5,019 bases of DNA. It comes from Candidatus Bathyarchaeota archaeon (GTDB lineage: Archaea > Thermoproteota > Bathyarchaeia > Bathyarchaeales > WAQA01). Position 1 is the first letter of the stretch, and every line of letters starts with the position of its first letter. The DNA lies in NCBI GenBank assembly GCA_015520475.1, contig WAQA01000167.1, positions 1 through 5,019 of the forward strand. The letters are read 5' to 3'. Shown here in pieces: positions 1-5,019 of this stretch. The translations under genes were made by a program, and so were the position numbers. The notes beneath the pieces were generated by a model that saw only the letters and a program-made list of their open reading frames with translations, made no database searches and had not been told where the DNA came from.

Positions 1-389
1 ATATAGAAGTGACCATTGAAGATCTATCAACCTCCTCTGAGGATCCAGACTTAATATTTATCGGCTGTCCCCATTGTTCCCTCGCTGAAATAAGAAGGAT
101 AGCCCTGATGCTTAAGGGAAGAAGGGTTAAAGGAGATGTTAAGTTATGGGTCTGTACGTCAAGGCATGTTATGAATCAAGCGTTAACATATGTTAATATG
201 ATCGAGGCTGCTGGTGGAAGAGTGTTCTGTGACACATGCGCCGTGGTTACATGGATAAAGAGGCTTGGTGTTGAAACGTTAATGACAAACTCCGCTAAAA
301 CAGCCTATTATGCTCCAACATTAAATAATGTCGCGGTTCTCTTCTCAACTCTAGAGGAATGTATACTTAGGGCGTGTGGGGAGCTTTAA
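1..389 (+). CDS. Aconitase X catalytic (large) subunit, probable phosphomevalonate dehydratase large subunit; 3' fragment
   Basis: This is the C-terminal part (128 residues visible) of an aconitase-X (AcnX, formerly DUF521) large subunit. The reading frame is open to base 1, with in-frame codons before the GTG at position 9, so that GTG is internal and the true start lies off the window. Full AcnX large subunits are around 400 residues, so roughly the last third is present. Family motifs visible are IGCPHCSL (about residues 20-27), DTCAVV (77-82) and TNSAKTAYYAP (95-105). Cysteines at about 22, 25, 51, 76 and 79 include likely iron-sulfur ligands. In archaea this family, with a small DUF126 subunit, dehydrates mevalonate 5-phosphate to trans-anhydromevalonate 5-phosphate in the cytoplasm. 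Some bacterial relatives act on hydroxyproline, but the neighbouring UbiD-type gene favours the isoprenoid role. The small subunit is not seen here and may lie upstream or be fused to the missing part. Confidence 0.9.
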   Translation, partial: IEVTIEDLSTSSEDPDLIFIGCPHCSLAEIRRIALMLKGRRVKGDVKLWVCTSRHVMNQALTYVNMIEAAGGRVFCDTCAVVTWIKRLGVETLMTNSAKTAYYAPTLNNVAVLFSTLEECILRACGEL

Positions 390-404
390 GGTTTAGCGAC
401 GCAT

Positions 405-428
405 CCCTCTTGGATAACCTGAAGGGGG
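405..428 (+). terminator. Weak candidate stem-loop after the aconitase X gene
   Basis: CCCTCTT (405-411) can pair with AAGGGGG (422-428) across a 10-nt loop. This gives seven pairs, one of them a G-U wobble when transcribed from the plus strand. It lies 15 nt after the aconitase X stop, in the 73-bp gap between two convergent genes, where a terminator is expected. The following sequence is only moderately T-rich (GTTAATTAATCGTT) with no long T run. Archaeal termination depends more on T tracts than on hairpins, so this is a weak call. The wobble makes the stem poorer on the minus strand. Confidence 0.25.
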
Positions 429-462
429 AAGAGTGTTAATTAATCGTTAAAACTCTCCAATC

Positions 463-1812
463 CTAACTGGATGATTTCAACCTTCTAATTAGCTCTCTAA
501 CCTTCCTATTCGATGGGATGGTTGCCCGTTTAAATCTTTCTTTAGGCACCCCTAGAGGTCGGGTTGCATCAATACCTATCTTCGTCGTTAAGCCAGTATT
601 CTGGTTAGCTGATGGGTCAAGAGTTGATCCTCTAACGTTAGGTATCACTATTAAGTCCTCTCCTCCTTGGAATCGCGTGGCTATGGCCCACTCAACATCT
701 CTAGGATCATATATGTCTATGTCTGAATCGACGACTACGGCATGTTTAAGGCTTGGATGGCCTGTGAAGGCTGCAAGTAAAGCGTTCTTTCCATCTCCCT
801 CACTCTGCTTCTCAATCGATATAACTGCATGTAGCCACCCGCATCCTCCAACGGTTAGGTTGACGGCTTTAACGTCAGGCACAACCTTCAGGACAGACTC
901 GTATATCATGACCTCTCTAGGTAAACCCATCAGAAGTCTATGTTCACATCCTCCTGGAAGGAGAGCCTGATAAATATAGTCTCTGCGATGCATAACTCCA
1001 ACCACCTCTATAACTGGCTGCTTCCTCCTTATATCATGTGTCCCCGTTATATCCACTAATGGCCCCTCATCCACCTCTTTTTTTGCGGATATTCTCCCCT
1101 CCAATATCAGCTCTGCATCTGCTGGAGCGTATGCATCAACCCTCTCACATCTGATCAATTCTAGATTGTTATCGAGTAGCTTATTCGCTATCCAGAACTC
1201 GCTTATGCCGAAGGGAGCTGTAGATGCTGCTGCCAATGATACTGCTGGGTGAACTCCGATGGCGATTGCGACGTCTAAGTCTTTTCCTTCCTTCTTCGCG
1301 GCTGTCCATAACCTGTATAGATGTCTTGGGACGAGACGTATCGCGAGATGCTGCCTATCCAGTATTAGAAGTCTATGTATGGAGACGTTCTCAACTTTTC
1401 CATCTGGGCTCCTAGCTGATATGATGGCTGATGTTATGTATGGTCCAGCATCTCCTTCGTAATGGGTTAAGACTGGAATCTTATGTAGGTCTGGCTCCTC
1501 ATAAACCTCCATTACAGCTGCGTCATCGACCACTCTTGGTTTAACGGGTGATCTGAAAGCCTCTATCATCCTCTCATATAATGATCTATCATCTGAAACG
1601 TTGAGTGCTGAGTGTATCCTACTCCTTGATCCACATATGTTCCCTATAACCTCTGTATCGTAGCCCTTTATATTCTCGAAGTGCAGTATGGATCCGTCTT
1701 GAGAGAATGCCTCTAGAACAGCTGATACTTCAAACCTGGTTGATAATGCCTCTCTTACATGGAGAACCTCACCTTTCCTCTCCATCATATCTAGGAACCC
1801 TCTAAGACTCAT
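463..1812 (-). CDS. UbiD-family prenyl-FMN-dependent decarboxylase, probable trans-anhydromevalonate 5-phosphate decarboxylase
   Basis: This 449-residue protein belongs to the UbiD/Fdc family of cytoplasmic decarboxylases that use prenylated FMN. It lines up well with fungal ferulic acid decarboxylase Fdc1 through the core. The cofactor and metal positions appear kept: N142 and R147 in the NVSIHR motif (Fdc1 N168, R173), H164 in VPRHL (H191), E205 in SEFWIAN (E233), and E249 in the DEGPLVD motif (E277). The catalytic acid Fdc1 E282 corresponds to D254. DIDIYDPRDVEWAIATR (364-380) is another family signature. In archaea, UbiD homologues convert trans-anhydromevalonate 5-phosphate to isopentenyl phosphate, which isopentenyl phosphate kinase then uses. 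The adjacent aconitase X gene, which would supply the substrate, makes that the best assignment; the 4-hydroxybenzoate-type UbiD of quinone synthesis is the main alternative. The ATG start has a strong Shine-Dalgarno site and overlaps the end of the upstream gene by 11 nt, suggesting translational coupling. A UbiX-type prenyltransferase would be needed and is not in the window. Confidence 0.9.
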   Translation of the reverse strand: MSLRGFLDMMERKGEVLHVREALSTRFEVSAVLEAFSQDGSILHFENIKGYDTEVIGNICGSRSRIHSALNVSDDRSLYERMIEAFRSPVKPRVVDDAAVMEVYEEPDLHKIPVLTHYEGDAGPYITSAIISARSPDGKVENVSIHRLLILDRQHLAIRLVPRHLYRLWTAAKKEGKDLDVAIAIGVHPAVSLAAASTAPFGISEFWIANKLLDNNLELIRCERVDAYAPADAELILEGRISAKKEVDEGPLVDITGTHDIRRKQPVIEVVGVMHRRDYIYQALLPGGCEHRLLMGLPREVMIYESVLKVVPDVKAVNLTVGGCGWLHAVISIEKQSEGDGKNALLAAFTGHPSLKHAVVVDSDIDIYDPRDVEWAIATRFQGGEDLIVIPNVRGSTLDPSANQNTGLTTKIGIDATRPLGVPKERFKRATIPSNRKVRELIRRLKSSS

Positions 1813-2167
1813 CCTTTTCCCTCCCTTTCTGCATAACCTTGTCTATAAGCTTCAGAAGGGTTGAGCCGGACTCCCTCCCATCAATCGTTCTCAAAAATAT
1901 GGAGACCAGAGATATCTTCCCAGATTTGTAGGCTATCCTCTCAGCCAATACTCTAGCTATTACCGCGTTTCGATCGCCGAAGAGGATTGAGGAAAGCGCT
2001 GGGCCTATCATCCCCCCTCTAGGAGGGATTGATATGGCGAGCGTTCCAAGACGATCTCCCCCTTCACTTAAGAATATTATGTAGGCGTTCTCGAACTCTA
2101 CTAGGATGGCTGATAGGCGCCGTTCACCCTCCAGCATCTCTTCCCGGGCAACTCTTGCTTGGAGCAT
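1802..2167 (-). CDS. Small PAC3/PAC4-like protein, candidate proteasome assembly chaperone
   Basis: This is a 121-residue soluble protein with no membrane segment or signal peptide. Its pattern resembles the eukaryotic proteasome assembly chaperones PAC3/PAC4. A beta-rich N-terminal half has strands around ILVEFE and AYIIFLSEG, then GTLAISIP. An ILFGDRN turn (about 61-67) matches the LLGDTS-type loop of PAC4. An alpha helix RVLAERIAYKSGK resembles PAC4 GLAQRLARKTNK. Next come a VSIFL strand and a C-terminal helix STLLKLIDKVMQ. In eukaryotes these proteins guide assembly of the 20S alpha ring; the same job in archaea is inference. I chose the ATG at 2167 because GGAG lies 9 nt before it and a TATA-like box predicts transcription starting near 2182. 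A TTG at 2191 would add eight residues but lies upstream of that expected start. The gene overlaps the UbiD-type gene by 11 nt. The similarity comes from memory of the PAC4 sequence and is remote, so a conserved archaeal protein of unknown role remains possible. Confidence 0.6.
   Translation of the reverse strand: MLQARVAREEMLEGERRLSAILVEFENAYIIFLSEGGDRLGTLAISIPPRGGMIGPALSSILFGDRNAVIARVLAERIAYKSGKISLVSIFLRTIDGRESGSTLLKLIDKVMQKGREKDES
1819..1826 (-). promoter_or_regulatory. Shine-Dalgarno site for the UbiD-type gene
   Basis: On the minus strand the sequence AGGGAGGG ends 6 nt before the ATG at 1812. It sits inside the coding sequence of the upstream PAC-like gene. This purine-rich match to the archaeal anti-Shine-Dalgarno fixes the start of the UbiD-type protein at MSLRGFLD and supports coupled translation of the two genes. 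Confidence 0.7.
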
Positions 2168-2176
2168 TAACGTCGA

Positions 2177-2180
2177 CTCC
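2177..2180 (-). promoter_or_regulatory. Shine-Dalgarno site that decides the PAC-like start
   Basis: GGAG on the minus strand lies 9 nt before the ATG at 2167. The alternative TTG at 2191 has no comparable site at a good distance. This favours the shorter 121-residue protein. Confidence 0.5.
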
Positions 2181-2202
2181 AAAACTAACAATATGTTGGG
2201 GA

Positions 2203-2214
2203 GTATTTATAATT
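2203..2214 (-). promoter_or_regulatory. TATA-like promoter element for the PAC-like/UbiD unit
   Basis: On the minus strand AATTATAAATAC resembles an archaeal TATA box, preceded by purine-rich CTCAAG. With the usual spacing of about 25 bp from box to transcription start, transcripts would begin near 2182. That leaves a leader of about 15 nt carrying the GGAG site before the ATG at 2167. A second AT-rich element, TTTAAAA, lies upstream at about 2232-2238 and could be an alternative, placing the start near 2210. The box lies 44 nt past the dipeptidase stop, so the PAC-like and UbiD-type genes probably form their own transcript. Confidence 0.5.
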
Positions 2215-2257
2215 CTTGAGTGACTGATGCTTTTAAATGATTGTTCCGCCACTCAAG
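2215..2257. repeat. 8-bp perfect inverted repeat beside the internal promoter
   Basis: CTTGAGTG (2215-2222) and CACTCAAG (2250-2257) are exact reverse complements separated by 27 nt. They fill almost all of the space between the dipeptidase stop (2259) and the TATA-like box (2203-2214). The pair could form a long-loop hairpin at the 3' end of the dipeptidase transcript. It could also be two half-sites for a regulator acting directly upstream of the TATA-like box. No T tract follows on the minus strand, which argues against a simple terminator. Confidence 0.45.
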
Positions 2258-2258
2258 T

Positions 2259-3608
2259 CTAATAATTGATTATTAAAGAAGCTATAAACTTTATTGAGTT
2301 TATGAGGTCTACTATTCTGATGTTCTCGTTTGGCGCGTGGATATTTGATCCTGGATAACCAACTCCGCCGCATGAGAGGACAGGTATTCCCATCCAGTTC
2401 CTTATCGTATATATGGGGCTCGTTCCGGCTGATGTGGGCTTGATAACAGGTTTCCTTCCATATGTCTCCTCCAGTATGTTGACTACCCTTCTTACGAATG
2501 GATCTTTAGGCGGGGTCTTAGCTGCTTCATATCCTCCGTAACTTTTGATTTCTATGTCGCTGAATCCCTCCTCTTTGAGGTGTCTTTTAAGCTTGTTTAT
2601 GAGGTCTTCAGGTTTCTGCGCCTCGACAAGTCTAAAGTCCACTTTAACCATGGCCTCTGATGGGAGAACAGTCTTCGATCCTAAACCCTTATATCCAGCG
2701 TCAAAGCCGCATATGTTACATGTAGGTGAGAAATAGAGTGCCTTCCGGCTTTCAATCCCCCTCAACCCTAACAGATACTCCTTCAATCCAAGTTCCCTCT
2801 TCTCCTCTTCCTCTTCGAAGGGCGCTTCTTCGATGAGCCGTATCTCATCATCTGATGGAGGTACAACGTCATCGTACCATCCTGGCACCCTAATCTTCTC
2901 GTCCGGACCTTTAATGGATGATAATGCCCAGACTAAACGCCAAGCTGGATTCGGAACTATAGGGGCCATGGATGAGTGGACGTCTCTTTTAGCCCCCCTT
3001 GCCTTAAGCTCTACATATAATATTCCTTTAGCGCCAAGCGTTACTATAGGTCTATTCCTCTCGTCTACTCCATCCCCCTCCCATAAATATCCATCAGCCC
3101 ATAAGATATCCATATGCTCCTTTACAAAGACTGGTAGGTTTGGACTTCCAATCTCCTCCTCCCCTTCAACTATAAACTTTAAATTTATTGGAGGTTTACC
3201 GAGAATCTTCGTTACTGCCTTCACAGCCTCTATGCGGGAGATTATGTTACCCTTATTATCTGAAACTCCACGTGCGAATATCCTCCCCTCCCTAACTTCA
3301 GGTTTAAAGGGTGGCGACTCCCATAGATCAAGAGGCTCTGGAGGTTGAACATCATAATGATTATAGAATCCTATACACCTCTCCGTCCCGCCGCCTCTAA
3401 GCTCCCCATATATAACTGGATTGCCGTTCCTCACAGGTATGACTTGAACGTTTATTCCAGCATCCTCCATGATATCGGCTAGAGTTCTAACGCACTCATC
3501 TATCCCAGTATTCTGCGCTGAGACGCTTGGCACTCCACATATGCTCCTCAAATCTTCAATATACTCTTCAACATTCGATTCGATATATCTCATCAACCTC
3601 CCAATCAT
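2259..3608 (-). CDS. M20-family metallodipeptidase (CNDP/ArgE/DapE-related)
   Basis: This is a 449-residue cytoplasmic di-zinc hydrolase closest to the cytosolic non-specific dipeptidase branch of peptidase family M20; family members are typically 400-475 residues. Numbered from the ATG at 3608, the metal and catalytic residues are all present: H84 and D86 in YNHYDVQPPEP, bridging D117 in ARGVSDNKGN, catalytic base E151 and ligand E152 in EGEEEIGS, D172 in WADGYLW, H211 in DVHSS, and H424 in NIHAPNE. H211 sits in the dimerisation lid domain (about 190-330), which also carries a run of five glutamates (265-269). The probable role is hydrolysis of short peptides during protein turnover; an amino-acid deacylase is possible because substrate cannot be read from these motifs. 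The start at 3608 is chosen because GGTGAT lies 4 nt upstream. TTG 3620, GTG 3617 and ATG 3614 are in-frame alternatives adding two to four residues. The gene follows nob1 by 34 nt, probably in the same transcript. Confidence 0.9.
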   Translation of the reverse strand: MIGRLMRYIESNVEEYIEDLRSICGVPSVSAQNTGIDECVRTLADIMEDAGINVQVIPVRNGNPVIYGELRGGGTERCIGFYNHYDVQPPEPLDLWESPPFKPEVREGRIFARGVSDNKGNIISRIEAVKAVTKILGKPPINLKFIVEGEEEIGSPNLPVFVKEHMDILWADGYLWEGDGVDERNRPIVTLGAKGILYVELKARGAKRDVHSSMAPIVPNPAWRLVWALSSIKGPDEKIRVPGWYDDVVPPSDDEIRLIEEAPFEEEEEKRELGLKEYLLGLRGIESRKALYFSPTCNICGFDAGYKGLGSKTVLPSEAMVKVDFRLVEAQKPEDLINKLKRHLKEEGFSDIEIKSYGGYEAAKTPPKDPFVRRVVNILEETYGRKPVIKPTSAGTSPIYTIRNWMGIPVLSCGGVGYPGSNIHAPNENIRIVDLINSIKFIASLIINY

Positions 3609-3612
3609 ACCC

Positions 3613-3618
3613 ATCACC
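3613..3618 (-). promoter_or_regulatory. Shine-Dalgarno site for the dipeptidase gene
   Basis: GGTGAT on the minus strand matches the downstream half of the archaeal consensus AGGAGGTGATC. It lies 4 nt before the ATG at 3608, which puts the full consensus register at a normal distance. It overlaps the alternative ATG at 3614, so that codon is less likely to be used. Confidence 0.45.
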
Positions 3619-3642
3619 AAGAATAAATATCGCTTTTCCCCC

Positions 3643-4182
3643 TCATCTAGATGATCCTCTTAACATCTCCTTCCTCATCGGTTTCCTCCTCAATGGAGTA
3701 CCACACACCTCACATATCCTAAACTGATAGTTGGATGGATACTTCCGGTGGCATGCTGGACAATATAATAGCCAGCTGAGGAAGAATCTTATGCCGAATG
3801 TCATTAGAGGTGTAAACTCAACACCCATCCTTCTAGCCACATTCTGGATTGAGTAATCATCTGTGACTATTAACGGTTCAAACTCTTCCTCCCTTAATTG
3901 TATGGCTAAGGCTAGAATCTGCATATCCGCCTTAGACAGGAAGAGTATATCCCCCACCTCCCTTGAGAGCTCCTTAACCATCTCCAAGAATCTCGGCTTC
4001 GGCTCCACAATCTTCAACTTGTTCTGTCTTATAGCCTCCTCCATCCTGAGCTTAGGCATTGACCTATCAGTTAATTCCTCTCTTACCAATGGAACAGAGT
4101 ACTCGTCAACCTCAACGGTTAGAGGATCAAAACCTGATATGAACGCTGAAGCATCCAATATCATAACTCTCTTCTTACCCAT
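3643..4182 (-). CDS. nob1: Endoribonuclease Nob1 (PIN domain plus zinc ribbon)
   Basis: This 179-residue protein has the two-domain build of archaeal Nob1, the nuclease that trims the 3' end of small-subunit rRNA late in 30S assembly. The PIN domain covers about 1-130. It opens with the strand VMILDASAFISG, where D10 is the first metal-binding acid. The other expected acids are E35/E36 in REEL, D86 in SKADMQILALA and D108/D109 in VTDDYS. A zinc ribbon follows at about 138-165, with C141 and C144 (CPAC) and C157 and C160 (CEVC), then a basic tail suited to RNA binding. A plain PIN toxin is excluded by the zinc ribbon and by the absence of an antitoxin gene. The start overlaps the nadK stop in the shared ATGGGTAA (8 nt), suggesting coupled translation; GGGAGG (4195-4200) and AGGA (4190-4193) lie upstream within nadK. 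All key residues are intact. Confidence 0.93.
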   Translation of the reverse strand: MGKKRVMILDASAFISGFDPLTVEVDEYSVPLVREELTDRSMPKLRMEEAIRQNKLKIVEPKPRFLEMVKELSREVGDILFLSKADMQILALAIQLREEEFEPLIVTDDYSIQNVARRMGVEFTPLMTFGIRFFLSWLLYCPACHRKYPSNYQFRICEVCGTPLRRKPMRKEMLRGSSR

Positions 4183-5019
4183 CCCTGAATCCTTCCTCCC
4201 TAGAAAAGAGCAGTCTCGCCTTTAAACGGTCATAGAATGAAGCGTGAAACCTCACAAACGTCGATTTATACTCTGAACTCCTTATCTCAAGCCCTGGAGA
4301 ATCCCTGCTCAGCACGGTCTGATACTGTCCATCTATAACTACGGTTGCCTTCTCAGGTCTGATAAGCTTAACCATTAAGGTTGAGTCAGCCGGAAAAACT
4401 AACGGCCTAAGGAACGTTAATGGACAGACAGGTGTTACAACAAAGGCGTCAAGATCCGGGTCGAGGATTGGACCGCCACTTGAAAGGGAGTATCCTGTAG
4501 ATCCAGTCTGAGACGCCACTATTATTCCGTCTGCTCTACAATCAGTCACAGTCATATCATCCTTCCGTATCCTCAGATAGATCAGCTTAGCTAGGGAACG
4601 GGATGTTATGAAAACTTCGTTTAACGCGTCTGGAAGTCTCCTTCCACCGATGAACGAGGCTATCTTGCTGTACCGTTCAAGCCTATATTCCCCATTAAGG
4701 TAGGAATCTATTGCTTTAAGCGCTTCTCCCGGTGAAACCTCGGTTAAGAAACCTCTTACGCCCATATCAATCGCTAATATGGGCGGTTCAGGCTTAGGTA
4801 TGTTGAGGCATGTCCTCAGGATAGTGCCGTCGCCGCCTATAGTAATTATAAGATTTGTCTTCATCTCGCTGAGTGGTCTTGCGAGATCTCTACGATTAAT
4901 ATGAGCAGCCAACCTAGGCTCCAGAAACACCTCTAACCCTTCATCCTCTAAACGTTTAATTATTCTCTCTACAAGCTTTAACGCCTCTCTTTTATCCGTC
5001 CTAGAGACTAGACCTACAG
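4175..5019 (-). CDS. nadK: NAD kinase (ATP/polyphosphate-NAD kinase), 5' end off the window
   Basis: This cytoplasmic enzyme phosphorylates NAD to NADP. The frame is open to the right edge and 280 residues are visible. The GTG at 4930 is internal: the 29 codons before it, beginning VGLVSR, read as the usual first strand and helix of the NAD kinase Rossmann-like domain. Since archaeal NAD kinases are usually about 250-280 residues, only a few N-terminal residues are likely missing. Numbered from the first complete codon, the motifs are the nucleotide-binding GGDG (61-64) in ITIGGDGTILRT, NE in LNEVFI (133-134), TGSTGYSLSSGGP (171-183), the CPLTFLRPLVFP segment (about 198-209) and IDGQ (228-231). 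The GGDG followed by T-I-L is ordinary for the family; whether ATP or polyphosphate is the donor cannot be told from it. The 3' end overlaps nob1 by 8 nt, so nadK probably leads or sits early in the nadK-nob1-dipeptidase transcript. Confidence 0.95.
   Translation of the reverse strand, partial: VGLVSRTDKREALKLVERIIKRLEDEGLEVFLEPRLAAHINRRDLARPLSEMKTNLIITIGGDGTILRTCLNIPKPEPPILAIDMGVRGFLTEVSPGEALKAIDSYLNGEYRLERYSKIASFIGGRRLPDALNEVFITSRSLAKLIYLRIRKDDMTVTDCRADGIIVASQTGSTGYSLSSGGPILDPDLDAFVVTPVCPLTFLRPLVFPADSTLMVKLIRPEKATVVIDGQYQTVLSRDSPGLEIRSSEYKSTFVRFHASFYDRLKARLLFSREEGFRDG

Noticed and set aside
9..11. GTG as the start of the aconitase X gene
   Set aside because: The frame is open upstream to base 1, and the visible protein is only the C-terminal third of the family, so this codon is internal.
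518..970. 150-codon plus-strand open frame
   Set aside because: It lies wholly antisense to the UbiD-type gene, whose protein has clear family motifs across this stretch. The plus-strand translation has no recognisable domain and is Ser/Pro-rich, as expected for an antisense shadow.
2215..2257. Box C/D guide RNA in the intergenic stretch
   Set aside because: CTGATG and AATGATT resemble box fragments, but there is no proper RTGATGA box C with a paired CTGA box D at the expected spacing.
2215..2257. Simple intrinsic terminator for the dipeptidase gene
   Set aside because: The 27-nt loop is long and no T tract follows on the minus strand, so I list it only as an inverted repeat.
2833..3348. 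171-codon plus-strand open frame
   Set aside because: It is antisense to the dipeptidase gene over its metal-binding motifs, and its translation is low-complexity with no family pattern.
3643..4182. PIN-domain toxin of a VapBC pair
   Set aside because: The C-terminal four-cysteine zinc ribbon and basic tail fit Nob1, and the upstream gene is NAD kinase, not an antitoxin.
3863..4225. 120-codon plus-strand open frame
   Set aside because: It is antisense to nob1 and the end of nadK; the translation is Ser-rich and featureless.

Overview
The window looks like chromosomal DNA from an archaeon, probably a thermophile of the TACK type. The protein families carry most of that assignment: an aconitase-X large subunit beside a UbiD-family decarboxylase (the archaeal version of the mevalonate pathway), a PIN plus zinc-ribbon Nob1 endonuclease, and a small protein resembling the PAC3/PAC4 proteasome assembly chaperones. 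A TATA-like box, archaeal-type Shine-Dalgarno sites, very tight gene packing and frequent AGG/AGA/ATA codons agree with this. I cannot name a genus from sequence alone.

Layout from left to right. Positions 1-389 (+) are the 3' end of an aconitase-X large subunit gene cut by the window edge. A 73-bp convergent gap follows. All other genes lie on the minus strand. In their direction of transcription, right to left, they are: an NAD kinase gene whose 5' end runs off the right edge (5019-4175), nob1 (4182-3643, overlapping nadK by 8 nt), an M20-family metallodipeptidase (3608-2259), a short intergenic stretch with an inverted repeat and a TATA-like box, a PAC3/PAC4-like small protein (2167-1802), and a UbiD-family decarboxylase (1812-463, overlapping the previous gene by 11 nt). 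No gap exceeds 300 bases. I see no tRNA, rRNA, CRISPR array or mobile element.

Functionally, the two leftmost genes fit consecutive steps of archaeal isoprenoid synthesis. Phosphomevalonate dehydratase (aconitase X) makes trans-anhydromevalonate 5-phosphate, and the UbiD-type enzyme decarboxylates it to isopentenyl phosphate. They converge tail to tail, so they are neighbours but not one transcript. The remaining minus-strand genes are housekeeping: NADP supply, rRNA 3'-end maturation, peptide turnover and a probable proteasome assembly factor. The nadK-nob1-dipeptidase set looks like one transcription unit. The PAC-like/UbiD pair looks like a second unit with its own promoter.

The least routine items are the divergent PAC3/PAC4-like protein translationally coupled to an isoprenoid enzyme, the tail-to-tail pathway pair, the inverted repeat next to the internal promoter, and several start-site corrections. 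I did not find a clearly new system; this is mostly a conserved core region of an archaeal genome.
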